Source: Qipengyuania pacifica
GTDB taxonomy: Bacteria > Pseudomonadota > Alphaproteobacteria > Sphingomonadales > Sphingomonadaceae
Length of the DNA stretch: 64,000 bases
Reading direction: 5' to 3'
Assembly (NCBI RefSeq): GCF_019857205.1
Contig: NZ_JAHWXO010000001.1
Location: forward strand, 248,001-312,000
The position numbers and the translations under genes are program-made. Of this stretch, positions 1-8,409 are shown piece after piece. Each line of letters begins with the position of its first letter. Positions within the stretch are counted from its first letter, which is position 1. The notes below the pieces were generated by a model. It saw nothing but the letters and a program-made list of their open reading frames with translations, was not told the DNA's origin and made no database searches.

Positions 1-129
1 GATACGGGGAACCGCCACTGTGCGTGGCGGGCTGCACTGGTAATGCTGGGCCGCAAGCGGGGCCGCCTGATACGCGAGGCCAGCCATTGCGAAGGCGGCC
101 AGCATCCTTGGACGGGTTGACGAGAGCAT
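1..129 (-). CDS. Secreted protein, N-terminal fragment (gene continues beyond the window)
   Basis: An ATG on the minus strand at 129 opens a frame that stays open to base 1. The first ~28 residues form a signal peptide with a basic start (MLSSTRPR), a hydrophobic core and an Ala-x-Ala cleavage region (PLAAQ). The mature start, HYQCSPP, is vaguely like ribonuclease T2 family proteins, but 43 residues are too few to assign a function. It lies downstream of, and co-directional with, the 174-599 membrane protein gene. Confidence 0.5.
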   Translation of the reverse strand, partial: MLSSTRPRMLAAFAMAGLAYQAAPLAAQHYQCSPPRTVAVPRI

Positions 130-173
130 GAGTTCGGCGGGGCTTCGCTCGAAGCGAAGCGTCAGCGGCCAGC

Positions 174-599
174 TTATGGCTGCCCGTCGCCGCCCTTCTT
201 TTCGGCAAACCATGCTTTGGCATCCGGCTGAAACAGGAACCAGAGAGCGACGATCGTCATGATCGTGCTGATCAGGCCCCACGCCACGCTGGAATCGAAA
301 ACGGATGCGGCCGCAGTGGCGGTTGTCAGGACGGACCAGGCCGTCAGCAGGAGGAGTAGCCATTTGGCCAGTTCGATGCGCAAGATAGAGATCATGAACC
401 ATAGTGCCAGGCTGATCGCCGTTCCGAACAATAGGCCGCCGATCAGCACTCCGGTGCTCAGGCCCTCGACACCCTGGGCGGCGAGTTCTGCATTGGTCTG
501 GGCGGCGATCGTGTCGTAATTGAAGACAAAACCCAGCAGGCTGACGGCGATCGACCCGAGATAGAGCCAGTCGAATTTTCTGATGGAGCCCGGTTTCAT
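174..599 (-). CDS. Small hypothetical inner-membrane protein
   Basis: A 141-residue protein with four predicted membrane segments (about residues 11-27, 47-70, 77-96 and 104-123). The C-terminus is hydrophilic and lysine-rich (AWFAEKKGGDGQP). I recognise no enzymatic motif. It is transcribed in the same direction as nadC, 42 bases downstream of it, so it may be the last gene of a lytS-lytR-nadC transcript. The coding frame is clean and I see no better start than the ATG at 599. Function unknown. Confidence 0.65.
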   Translation of the reverse strand: MKPGSIRKFDWLYLGSIAVSLLGFVFNYDTIAAQTNAELAAQGVEGLSTGVLIGGLLFGTAISLALWFMISILRIELAKWLLLLLTAWSVLTTATAAASVFDSSVAWGLISTIMTIVALWFLFQPDAKAWFAEKKGGDGQP

Positions 600-641
600 G
601 AATTCCCCTCTCGCAAATGTCGGAGACAGGAATATCCGAAA

Positions 642-1502
642 TTACAGCGGCGTAAAGTCGAGGCCGATATCCGCAGCGGGCGCGCTTTGCGTGAGCCGAC
701 CGACGGAAACGTAATCGACCCCTGTCGCAGCCTTGGCGTGAATGGTGTCGAGATCGATCCCGCCGCTCGCCTCGGTCGGGACCCTACCAGCCACAAGCGC
801 GACAGCTTCACGCAGTACTGCAGGCCCCATGTTGTCCAGCAGCAGCCGCGTGGCGCCCGCCTGCAGCGCCGGTTCGATCTGGTCGATCCGGTCGACTTCG
901 CAAATGATTTCCTGCACCCCTGCCGCGACCGCACGCTGCACCGCTTCGGCGACCGATCCTGCGACAAGGACGTGGTTGTCCTTGATCATCGCGGCGTCCC
1001 ACAGACCCATCCGGTGGTTCGACCCGCCGCCCATGCGCACGGCGTATTTCTCAAGTTGGCGCAGACCGGGAATGGTCTTGCGCGTATCCAGCAATGTGCA
1101 GCCCGGATTGTCCATCGCGCGAACATATCGGGCAACCATCGTGGCGATGCCGGAAAGGTGCTGAACGGTGTTGAGCGCGCTGCGTTCGGCGGTCAGCATC
1201 GCGCGAGCATTGCCTTCGAACCGCATGAGATCGGTGTTCGCAGGTACGCTCGCGCCCTCTTCGACGAGAATCTCGACCGTCATGTCAGGATCGAGAGCGC
1301 GAAAAAATGCTTCGGCGATGGGCAGACCGGCTACATGGATGGCATCCCGCGTATCCATGACGCCTGCAAAGCCTGCATCGGCAGGGATTACGCTTTCGCT
1401 GGTCACATCGCGCCCACCACCCGGCAGGCCCGTACCGAGATCCTCGGCAAGGGTGTCGTTCACGAACCTGATGAGGTCGAAGCCCTCTAGCTCGAATGCC
1501 AT
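642..1502 (-). CDS. nadC: Nicotinate-nucleotide pyrophosphorylase (carboxylating), quinolinate phosphoribosyltransferase
   Basis: Converts quinolinate and PRPP to nicotinate mononucleotide, CO2 and pyrophosphate in de novo NAD synthesis; cytosolic. The 286 residues match the usual length. Hallmarks in order: EDLGTG near the N-terminus, the TAERSALN stretch, DTRKTIPGLRQLEKYAV with the active-site basic residues, GGGSNHRMGL, IKDNH, EVD in the middle of the barrel, and LLLDNM and ASGGI near the C-terminus. Its ATG overlaps the stop codon of the LytTR regulator gene in a TGATG arrangement, so translation is probably coupled. nadA and nadB are not in the window. Confidence 0.95.
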   Translation of the reverse strand: MAFELEGFDLIRFVNDTLAEDLGTGLPGGGRDVTSESVIPADAGFAGVMDTRDAIHVAGLPIAEAFFRALDPDMTVEILVEEGASVPANTDLMRFEGNARAMLTAERSALNTVQHLSGIATMVARYVRAMDNPGCTLLDTRKTIPGLRQLEKYAVRMGGGSNHRMGLWDAAMIKDNHVLVAGSVAEAVQRAVAAGVQEIICEVDRIDQIEPALQAGATRLLLDNMGPAVLREAVALVAGRVPTEASGGIDLDTIHAKAATGVDYVSVGRLTQSAPAADIGLDFTPL

Positions 1503-2299
1503 CAGTGGACGAAACGCGCCACGACGTCGCGGTAGCTACGGCTCACCTTCACCTCCGCCCCGGAGTCCAGGACGAGGAAGCATTCGCCATTGGTGTGCGG
1601 CTTTACCTGGCGCACCTGATCGAGATTGACGATGGTCGAACGGTGGACGCGCTGGAACTTGCGCGGGTCGAGCCGACGTTCGAGATCCTTCATCGTTTCC
1701 CGCAGGATCAGCGAATTGTCGCCCGTGTAGATGCACATGTAATCGCCGGCGGCTTCGATATGTTCGATCGTGCCGACTTCCACACGGAATATCTGGCCGC
1801 GGTCCTTCACATTGATGAGCTTTTCGAACCGGCTTGCCGCTTCGGTATCCTCGCCAGCGAGATTTTCGGCTGCTTCGGGTGCCACTTCGGACAGAACGTT
1901 CTTGAGCTTTTCAGCTTCTTCGGTCGATTTCTTTTCCGCCAGACGCTGGCGCACACGCTCGACCGTATCGGCCAGCTTGTCCTCGTCCACCGGCTTCATC
2001 AGGTAGTTGACCGCATTCGCCTCGAAGGCGCGAATGGCATGTTCCTGGAAAGCGGTAACGAACACGAACAGGGGCGGATCGATTTCCATGACGCCCTGCA
2101 CCACGGAGAATCCGTCGAAACCGGGCATCTGGATATCGAGGAAGACCAGATCGGGCTTCTGGGTCTTGATCGCGCGGATCGCCTCGCGGCCGTTCTGGCA
2201 GGTGTCGATGATTTCGACATCCTCAAACGGTTCGAGGCGAAGCTGGAGACCCTGGATGGCGAGCTTCTCGTCGTCGACGAGTATGGTGCGGATGGTCAT
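1502..2299 (-). CDS. LytTR-family response regulator
   Basis: A cytosolic transcription regulator of 265 residues. The N-terminal receiver domain (about 1-120) has the acidic pocket (VDDEKLA), the phospho-acceptor aspartate in DLVFLDIQMPG and the conserved lysine in LMKPVD. An alanine/glutamate-rich linker (about 130-160) follows. The C-terminal LytTR DNA-binding domain (about 168-265) includes IEHIEAAGDYMCIYT and FQRVHRSTIVNL. It overlaps the upstream histidine kinase gene by four bases (ATGA), so the pair is an operon. LytTR regulators bind paired 9-bp direct repeats; I did not identify a target here. Confidence 0.92.
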   Translation of the reverse strand: MTIRTILVDDEKLAIQGLQLRLEPFEDVEIIDTCQNGREAIRAIKTQKPDLVFLDIQMPGFDGFSVVQGVMEIDPPLFVFVTAFQEHAIRAFEANAVNYLMKPVDEDKLADTVERVRQRLAEKKSTEEAEKLKNVLSEVAPEAAENLAGEDTEAASRFEKLINVKDRGQIFRVEVGTIEHIEAAGDYMCIYTGDNSLILRETMKDLERRLDPRKFQRVHRSTIVNLDQVRQVKPHTNGECFLVLDSGAEVKVSRSYRDVVARFVH

Positions 2300-3531
2300 G
2301 TCGTCTGGGGTGCTTTCGGGGGTAGGTGTGGGGGTATAACGGCCGTGGGGGGCGTGGGTTTCTGCGAAAACGCGGCCTGCTGGGCGGGCGCTGATTGCCC
2401 CTGGCTTAACGCATCTTCCGAATCGGGCTCGAACGGCAGCTCGACGAGCACGGAAAAGCCGCCGCTTTCCGGTGAGCGGATTTCGAACCTGTGCTCCTCA
2501 CCGTATGCTTGCGCCAGCCGGTCGCGAATATTGGCAAGTCCCACCCCGGTCGAATCGCGGCGGGCATGGGTTGGCCGGACAGCAGGCAGGCCCTCTTCCG
2601 TGCCGTTCATGGTCATGCCGGGCCCGGTGTCCGAGACGGTCACGCGCAGGCGCGGGCCGACGATCTGCGCAACGATGGCGATCTCTGCGCCTTCTTCTTG
2701 CGGGCTGACGCCGTATTTGATCGCATTCTCCACCAGAGGCTGGAGCAGCATGGCGGGCAATTGCGCTCCTGCCGCCTCGGGTTCGATCCGGAATGTGGAG
2801 CGCAGGCGTTCTTCGAACCGCATCTGCTCGATACCGAGATAAAGCTTCAGCGTTTCCACTTCCTGCGCCACCGAAACCTTGCCGCCCGGCTGAGTGACCA
2901 GCGTATGCCGCAGGAAGCTGGACAGCCGGGTGAGCATGGCGTTGGCGGTCTCGCTCTGCTTGAGAAGCACCAGCGTACTGATCGAATTGAGCGTGTTGAA
3001 GAGGAAGTGCGGATTGAGCTGATAGCGCAGCATCGCAAGCTGCGCGCTGGTTGCCTGCGCTTCCAGCCGTTCGAGCCGGTCGGCCTGTTCTTCGATCTGA
3101 AGGAAGAAGTTGATCGCGAAATACAATGCGGACCAGGCGCCGAGCAGGGTAAGGTCGATGAAGTAGATGCCGACGAACAGGCTGACGAAATTGCCGCTGC
3201 CCGTGGCGCCGCCCGCCACATTGAGTACCCAGCTGTCGATGAAAGCGTGCAAGGCGACGGCGAAGGCCAGCACGACTGCCGTCGCGCTCCAGGTGATGAC
3301 CGGCCGCTGTTTTATCAGCTTGCTGTAGATGACCGCCAGGATCAGGCTGATCGAGAACCCGGTGATGCTGGATATCAGGATGATGACCAGGCGGTCGGGC
3401 GACTGGCCGTTCGCCAGGGTAGACATCGCGCGCAGCATGGCTGCACCGCCCCAGCCGGCCAGCTGGAGGTTCCAAAACGCCTGGTTCTTGTTGGCGAAGA
3501 ACGGCGTGGGGCGAATGGGCAAGACTGCCAT
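2296..3531 (-). CDS. Sensor histidine kinase, LytS/YehU type (HisKA_7TM-less, His_kinase family)
   Basis: A 411-residue membrane kinase that should phosphorylate the overlapping LytTR regulator. Four membrane segments lie between about residues 20 and 150, followed by a short coiled coil (QIEEQADRLERLEAQ). The phospho-acceptor His is in YQLNPHFLFNTLNSIS, the His_kinase (PF06580) signature. The ATPase domain shows the N box (LVENAIKYG) and the G boxes (DTGPGM, GVGLANIRDRL). There is no recognisable extracytoplasmic sensor domain, so the signal is probably membrane-related. The tail is rich in Ser, Pro and Gln and is probably disordered. Transcribed divergently from the HD gene at 3614. Confidence 0.9.
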   Translation of the reverse strand: MAVLPIRPTPFFANKNQAFWNLQLAGWGGAAMLRAMSTLANGQSPDRLVIILISSITGFSISLILAVIYSKLIKQRPVITWSATAVVLAFAVALHAFIDSWVLNVAGGATGSGNFVSLFVGIYFIDLTLLGAWSALYFAINFFLQIEEQADRLERLEAQATSAQLAMLRYQLNPHFLFNTLNSISTLVLLKQSETANAMLTRLSSFLRHTLVTQPGGKVSVAQEVETLKLYLGIEQMRFEERLRSTFRIEPEAAGAQLPAMLLQPLVENAIKYGVSPQEEGAEIAIVAQIVGPRLRVTVSDTGPGMTMNGTEEGLPAVRPTHARRDSTGVGLANIRDRLAQAYGEEHRFEIRSPESGGFSVLVELPFEPDSEDALSQGQSAPAQQAAFSQKPTPPTAVIPPHLPPKAPQTT

Positions 3532-3613
3532 TGGAACGCCCCTCTAGCGCAATTGCGACGAATTGCACCAGCCGCTACACTCACCGTAACAGGCAAAACG
3601 AGAGAGAGACGCG

Positions 3614-4228
3614 ATGGGCATTCAGGAAAACATCGAACATTCGGCCGCCGAACGGGCAAAATTCCGCGAGATGAAGGAAGGCACGGCCGAAGACTGGGCG
3701 ATCATCGGCGGCGAATACCGCGCTTTTGCCAAGGGACTGCCGGACCGTGTGCTGGACCATCTTAAGCTTCTCGATGGCGATTTCGGCGGCTTTCCCGTCT
3801 GCCGGCTCGAGCATTCGCTGCAGACCGCTACGCGCGCGCACCGTGATGGGCGCGACGAACAATATGTAGTGATGGCCCTGCTGCACGACATCGGCGATAC
3901 GCTCGGCAGCTACAATCATCCCGAAGTCGCCGCTTCCATCATCAAGCCGTTCGTCACTGACGAAATCCACTGGATATGCCAGAACCACGGCGCGTTTCAG
4001 GGATATTACTACTTCCATTTCCTCGGGATGGATCAGAACGCGCGGGACAAGTTTGCCGAGCATCCGCATTTCGAAGCGTGCCGCGAATTCTGCGAGAAAT
4101 ACGATCAGGCCGCCTTCGATCCCGACTATGAAAGCGAACCGCTCGAGTTCTTCGAACCGATGGTGCGCCGCGTGATGGAACGCCCCTTGGCTTCCATGTA
4201 CGCCAAGGCAATGGAGGAAGAGGGCTAA
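3614..4228 (+). CDS. HD-domain protein (putative metal-dependent hydrolase/oxygenase of the PhnZ-like class)
   Basis: A 204-residue cytosolic protein. Metal-binding HD motifs are visible: a His in EHSLQTATRA, the paired His-Asp in ALLHDIGD, and later histidines (NHPEVAAS, NHGAFQGYYYFHFLG). The layout, with an EHSLQ-type first ligand and LLHDIGD, resembles small HD proteins related to PhnZ/TmpB. That class includes both phosphohydrolases and di-iron oxygenases, so substrate and reaction are open. The ATG at 3614 follows an AGAGAG purine run. It converges on the dsbA-like gene with four bases between them. Confidence 0.7.
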   Translation: MGIQENIEHSAAERAKFREMKEGTAEDWAIIGGEYRAFAKGLPDRVLDHLKLLDGDFGGFPVCRLEHSLQTATRAHRDGRDEQYVVMALLHDIGDTLGSYNHPEVAASIIKPFVTDEIHWICQNHGAFQGYYYFHFLGMDQNARDKFAEHPHFEACREFCEKYDQAAFDPDYESEPLEFFEPMVRRVMERPLASMYAKAMEEEG

Positions 4229-4232
4229 GCCA

Positions 4233-4922
4233 CTATCCGGCTGCCGATTTCAGCGCTTCCGCCAGCCGTTCGGGCGGCACCAGACCTTCGATCACTTCGT
4301 CGCCTGCGATCCAGCTGGGCGTGCCGCTGAACTGCATGGACCGGGCAAACGCCATGTTCCGGTCCAGCTCTGCCGTGGCTTCATCGGACTGGGCGAACGC
4401 CTTTGCCGCGGCTTGATCCAGTCCGGCAATCTGCGCTGCGCGAGCAATCGTCGCGTCGCTGGGCGGTCCCTGTTCGAACATGGCGTGATAGAATGCGGCG
4501 TATTTACCCTGCTTCGCGGCGGCCAGTGCCATGCGCGCAGCCGCTTCACTGCCTTCGAAGATGGGCCATTCGCGCACGACGACCTTCAGTTCCGGATCCG
4601 CAGCGATCAGCTCGTCCGTTCCCGCGATCGACTGACGGCAATAGGTGCAGCCGTAATCGGTGAACTTGACCAGGACGTGGGAGCCTTCGGGATTGCCGAG
4701 CACCGCGCCAGGGAAGGGCTGCTTGACCCCTTCAGGCGCCTGAGCAAGACGATCTTTCGCCTGTTCGCGCTGGTACGCCTCGGCCATGTCCGGCAGGATC
4801 TGAGGGTTCGACAGCAGATAGTTGCGTGTCTGATTGTGACCCAGGCCCGATAGCGACCAGAGGCCTGCACCGGCGAAACCGCACACCAGCGCTATCAGCG
4901 CCGTCAGCAGATGATTTTTCAT
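4233..4922 (-). CDS. DsbA-family thiol-disulfide oxidoreductase, secreted or membrane-anchored
   Basis: A thioredoxin-fold oxidoreductase of 229 residues acting in the periplasm. I chose the ATG at 4922 because it starts the export signal (MKNHLLTALIALVCGFAGAGLW), while a longer frame only adds unlikely upstream residues. The active site is CTYC in FTDYGCTYCRQS. The cis-proline region is near the C-terminus (FSGTPSWIAGDEVIEG). About 55 residues between signal and thioredoxin core form a helical N-terminal extension, as in ScsC/Com1-like DsbA proteins, which often oligomerise or act as isomerases. It sits 18 bases downstream of the M48 protease gene, so a protein-quality-control operon is plausible. 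Confidence 0.88.
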   Translation of the reverse strand: MKNHLLTALIALVCGFAGAGLWSLSGLGHNQTRNYLLSNPQILPDMAEAYQREQAKDRLAQAPEGVKQPFPGAVLGNPEGSHVLVKFTDYGCTYCRQSIAGTDELIAADPELKVVVREWPIFEGSEAAARMALAAAKQGKYAAFYHAMFEQGPPSDATIARAAQIAGLDQAAAKAFAQSDEATAELDRNMAFARSMQFSGTPSWIAGDEVIEGLVPPERLAEALKSAAG

Positions 4923-4939
4923 GACGTTCCTTCGTTTCG

Positions 4940-6319
4940 TCAGCCGGGCGCACAGTTGCGTTTGCGTTGCATTTCGCACTGCCGTTCGAGCAGGGCGCGT
5001 GCCTGCATCCCGATATCCTGTGACCGGATCCAGTCCGGGCTGCCGTGGTCCAGTCCGCTTTCCGCTGCCTGCGCGCTGCGTATGGCCAGCCCGTATTCGC
5101 CGTTCATCACCTGTTGTTCCGCGGAAGCGAGGCGGGCCCGTGCGGTATCGCCGCGCGCTGCATAGACGACGCCGAGCTGATACCAGGCGAAGGGATTGCG
5201 ACGATCCCGCCCAACGGCGGCTCGCAACACACGCTCGGCCTCTTCGTAATTGCTCTTGTCTTCGGTAGCGATCAGCGCATGACCGAACAGGCTGGCGATC
5301 AGCGGTTCGGAATTGGTCAAATCGGTCGCCCGGCGCAGCGGCTCGAGCGATTCGCGAGGGCGGCCCGATTCAAGCAAGACCTGTCCCTTGAGTTCGAGGA
5401 AATATGGGTCGTCGGGATCCTTTGCCAGCAGCTTGTCCGCCGTCTCGAGCGCGAGATCAACGCGGGCATTCTGGTGGTAGGCATAGGCGCGGGCGTAGAG
5501 CGCGGGTATCGTCTGGTCGGTTTCGGGATAATCGCGCAGTGTCGTCGACGGCTTCGATATGTAACCGATGAGCTTGGCCTTCACCCGTTCGAAATTCGCC
5601 TGGTTGCGGGCGTTCGCGGGACGCTGCCATGCGGGGTCTTTTTCATACACGCCGCGCAATGCCGAAATACGGTCACCCGAAAGCGGGTGCGTGCGATAGA
5701 AACCTGCCTCATCGCTCTGGCTGTAGCCATAGCGGTATTCCTGATTGAGCAGCTTGCCGAAGAAATCGAGCGAACCCTGTCCGGAAATACCCGCCTTGGA
5801 CAGATATTCAGCCCCGGCAAAATCGGCAGACGATTCCTGGGTCCGGCTGAATGAAAGGAACTTGCCCATCGCCGCCTGCTGCCCGGCCATCATGATGCCC
5901 ATGGCCGCATCGCCAGCACCTACCAGCGCAGCGCCAAGGCCGGCCAAGAGCGAAAGCACCGTGATCTTGGTGGCCGACGCCATACCTTCGCCATAACGAA
6001 GGATATGCCCACCGGTGATATGGCCCAGTTCGTGCGCAATCACGCCCTGAACCTCTTCGGCCGTATCGGCGGCGTCGATCAGACCAGAATGGATGTAGAC
6101 CGCCTGACCGCCCGCCACGAAGGCGTTGATCGACGGATCGTTGATTAGAATTATATCGACGTTGTCGGGCTGCAGTCCGGCCGCCTCGATTAGCGGAGCC
6201 GATATTTCATCAAGAAATGCTTCGGTTTCTGCATCGCGCAGAATGGACTGGGCAGCAACCGGCTGCGCCGCGAGCATGGCGGCAGCAAGCATGGCGAGCA
6301 GGCGGGCAAATAGGCGCAT
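4940..6319 (-). CDS. M48-family periplasmic metalloprotease with TPR domain (BepA-like)
   Basis: A 459-residue secreted Zn protease. A cleavable signal (residues 1-23, ending VAAQ) is followed by the M48 catalytic domain, with the zinc motif HELGH in GVIAHELGHITGGH and the downstream Glu ligand region SADFAGAEYLSKAG. The C-terminal half (about 250-440) is built of TPR-like helices (ARAYAYHQNARVDLALE, WYQLGVVYAARGD). Proteins of this layout (BepA/YfgC) degrade or chaperone stalled outer-membrane proteins. The neighbouring DsbA-like gene fits a role in envelope quality control. Confidence 0.9.
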   Translation of the reverse strand: MRLFARLLAMLAAAMLAAQPVAAQSILRDAETEAFLDEISAPLIEAAGLQPDNVDIILINDPSINAFVAGGQAVYIHSGLIDAADTAEEVQGVIAHELGHITGGHILRYGEGMASATKITVLSLLAGLGAALVGAGDAAMGIMMAGQQAAMGKFLSFSRTQESSADFAGAEYLSKAGISGQGSLDFFGKLLNQEYRYGYSQSDEAGFYRTHPLSGDRISALRGVYEKDPAWQRPANARNQANFERVKAKLIGYISKPSTTLRDYPETDQTIPALYARAYAYHQNARVDLALETADKLLAKDPDDPYFLELKGQVLLESGRPRESLEPLRRATDLTNSEPLIASLFGHALIATEDKSNYEEAERVLRAAVGRDRRNPFAWYQLGVVYAARGDTARARLASAEQQVMNGEYGLAIRSAQAAESGLDHGSPDWIRSQDIGMQARALLERQCEMQRKRNCAPG

Positions 6320-6330
6320 TGGCGGCGAGC

Positions 6331-7251
6331 CTAAGGGCTTTCGGCCTGAACCGGAACTGAAACCTTGCTCACCCGGCGGGCGAATTCGACCACGGCATCA
6401 TCCACATCGCGCGAATTGCGCCACGGGCTGGCGAAGGAAATGAGCGGGGCATTGTGGTCGAAGCTGTCGTAAAACCGAGTTTCCACAGGCGCTCCCGCAT
6501 CTCTCAGGGCTTTTGCCAGACCGCGGGTATTGCGCGGTTTTACCAGCGTGTCGCGCTCTCCATGTATAAGCAGCATAGGCGGCGCGTCGGCGCGCGCGTG
6601 ATTGACCGGCTGGCTCTCGGGTCCGGCGCCTACCGAACCAAATGCGTCCCGACTCGAATCCTTATCGAATGGGTAAAAATCATAGGGCCCGGCCAGGCCG
6701 ACCACGCCGCGCGGCGTCACTCCGATGCGGGAGAGCCACTTTTCCTCCAAAGCCGCCTGAACCACATTGTACGCGCCTGCCGAATGTCCGGCCAGGATCA
6801 CGCGGCCCGGATCACCGCCGAATTGCGGCGCGATCCGAACCGTTTGGCCGATGACGGTTACGGTATCTTCCAGCATGGCGGGATAGCGTCCGTCCTCGCC
6901 CAGCCGGTAACCGGCCAGCGCAACAACGAAGCCTTCCGGAGCTAGAGCGCGCGCGATGAATGTGTAATCATCCGGGTCGCCCCAGCTCCAGCTGCCACCA
7001 TGAACAAAAAGGATGATCGGTAAGGGTTGGTCATGGTCGGCTTTCGCAGGCGCATAAATTCGCAACTTCTGGTCTCGGTGCGGGCCATATTGGGTGTTCG
7101 AAACCAGCGTGACGCCCCGGCCGCCACCTGTAAGCCGGTCGATGCCATTCAACACTGCGGGACCGTTCGTGCGTATGGCCAACAACAGCAGGCCGCCGGC
7201 CAACAACAGGAACAGAACGATGCCGAGACCGATCTTCATCGCGCGCTTCAT
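6331..7251 (-). CDS. Alpha/beta hydrolase, membrane-anchored carboxylesterase-like (BD-FAE/Hsl family)
   Basis: A 306-residue hydrolase. Residues 5-27 form an uncleaved hydrophobic anchor. The oxyanion-hole motif HGGSW, nucleophile motif GHSAG, acidic residue in GERDTLVKP and catalytic His in DHNAPL give a complete triad, as in arylformamidase and lipase-like esterases. The substrate cannot be read from the sequence. Its ATG overlaps the stop of the upstream App1-like phosphatase gene (ATGA), so the two are probably co-translated and may act on the same lipid or ester. Confidence 0.85.
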   Translation of the reverse strand: MKRAMKIGLGIVLFLLLAGGLLLLAIRTNGPAVLNGIDRLTGGGRGVTLVSNTQYGPHRDQKLRIYAPAKADHDQPLPIILFVHGGSWSWGDPDDYTFIARALAPEGFVVALAGYRLGEDGRYPAMLEDTVTVIGQTVRIAPQFGGDPGRVILAGHSAGAYNVVQAALEEKWLSRIGVTPRGVVGLAGPYDFYPFDKDSSRDAFGSVGAGPESQPVNHARADAPPMLLIHGERDTLVKPRNTRGLAKALRDAGAPVETRFYDSFDHNAPLISFASPWRNSRDVDDAVVEFARRVSKVSVPVQAESP

Positions 7252-8351
7252 GCCTTCCGCTTTTTCGTTGCTTCTACCGTGTCGACGATCGCCTTTGCCT
7301 CTCCGTCGCCAAGGAGGCCGATGGAGGCGAGGAATTCGTGACCAGTATCATAGCCATCGCCCAGCCATAACGGTATTTGGGCCGCTTCGAGATTTGCGGT
7401 AGCCGTCAGTTCCTCCGAGCTCATCGCATCGCCAACCTTTCGGATGAAGATTGCGCGAACCCGCCCGGGATGGTCGACCGCAATCTGGGCAAATGCGGTC
7501 AGATCGCCCTGGCTGTCATCCCCGATCAACGCGAATTTTATCTCGGGATAGGTTTCAATAATGGCTTCGATGGCGGCGCGCTTGTGTGCACCGTGGCTGG
7601 CAGATCCGAAGGTAGCACGGTTAAGGCCCCAGTCGCGCAGCGCAATGGGCCCCAATGGCAGGCCCCGGCCACGAATATAGGTCACCAGATAGCTGAACAG
7701 GTTCCACGGGCTCGAGGAAACATAGAAAAACGGCCGATGAGTCGCAGGCTGCGTCTCGCCGGCATGACCTTCTCCGCTGGTGAGCGCTTCTCCACCGCCC
7801 AGCGCGTTGTAGAATACGTCGGCGCCCGGAACGAGGATGCGTTCTTCCGGCATTTGGATCAGGATCCTGCGCCAGTTACGCAATACTGCGCGAAAATCGC
7901 CAGTGATGCCGGTTTCGACGATTGTGTCGTCTATGTCCGAAATAACTGCCAGACCGGTATCGGCCCCTGGCGCAAGCACATGCGCATCGACGCATTGTTC
8001 TTCCTCGCCCGCTCGCCAGTGGAAAACGACCGTATCCCACACAGGGTGGGTACCGTAATCCCAGCAGGGTTCGAGCGGGATATCGAAATTGACGAAGCCT
8101 TCGCTGTCCGTTCGCCCCAGATGGCGTTGAGCCTTTCCGTCGGGAAGGGCGATTTCCAGTTCGACAGGTAGATCGGGGACTTCATGGCTGACGAACTGGC
8201 TCAGCATGGTTTTCGCTGCACGCCACTTGCTGCGCTGCTCGAACTTGCCGACGCGCGAACGCAAGGCCCTGGCCGAAATGCGCAGCCGTTCACGGTTTCT
8301 ATAGCCGAAATAGGGCTGAATGCGGACGGGTGCAGTAGGGAAAAACGGCAT
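7248..8351 (-). CDS. App1-like phosphatase (DUF2183, HAD-type phosphatidate phosphatase domain)
   Basis: A protein of about 367 residues. The C-terminal half carries the catalytic DIDDTIVETG (DxDxT) motif, FFYVSSSPWNLF, and LIGDDSQGD near the end, which together are the DUF2183/App1 signature. In yeast App1 this domain is a Mg-dependent phosphatidate phosphatase. The bacterial activity is inferred. I prefer the ATG at 8351 (MPFFPTAPVRIQPYFGYRN) because a longer start at 8369 would lie inside a strong hairpin. The gene overlaps the downstream alpha/beta hydrolase by four bases. Confidence 0.82.
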   Translation of the reverse strand: MPFFPTAPVRIQPYFGYRNRERLRISARALRSRVGKFEQRSKWRAAKTMLSQFVSHEVPDLPVELEIALPDGKAQRHLGRTDSEGFVNFDIPLEPCWDYGTHPVWDTVVFHWRAGEEEQCVDAHVLAPGADTGLAVISDIDDTIVETGITGDFRAVLRNWRRILIQMPEERILVPGADVFYNALGGGEALTSGEGHAGETQPATHRPFFYVSSSPWNLFSYLVTYIRGRGLPLGPIALRDWGLNRATFGSASHGAHKRAAIEAIIETYPEIKFALIGDDSQGDLTAFAQIAVDHPGRVRAIFIRKVGDAMSSEELTATANLEAAQIPLWLGDGYDTGHEFLASIGLLGDGEAKAIVDTVEATKKRKA

Positions 8352-8384
8352 CGCCCCCGCGCTAGCCAATCGAGCGCGGGGGCG
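8352..8384 (-). terminator. Perfect 12-bp GC-rich hairpin between the PAS-like gene and the App1-like gene
   Basis: CGCCCCCGCGCT at 8352-8363 pairs perfectly with AGCGCGGGGGCG at 8373-8384 across a 9-base loop. On the minus strand it lies 26 bases after the stop of the 8410-10263 gene and ends at the ATG of the next gene, with TTTTT 6-10 bases further on. It may be an intrinsic terminator, or it may hide the ribosome-binding region (GGGGGCG) of the App1-like gene, or both. Confidence 0.65.
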
Positions 8385-8409
8385 ACAAGCGAATTGTAGC
8401 AGCGTTGTC

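Noticed and set aside
1496-2842. Long plus-strand frame opposite the two-component genes
   Set aside because: It runs antisense through LytTR and kinase coding sequence with no domain; high GC produces such frames.
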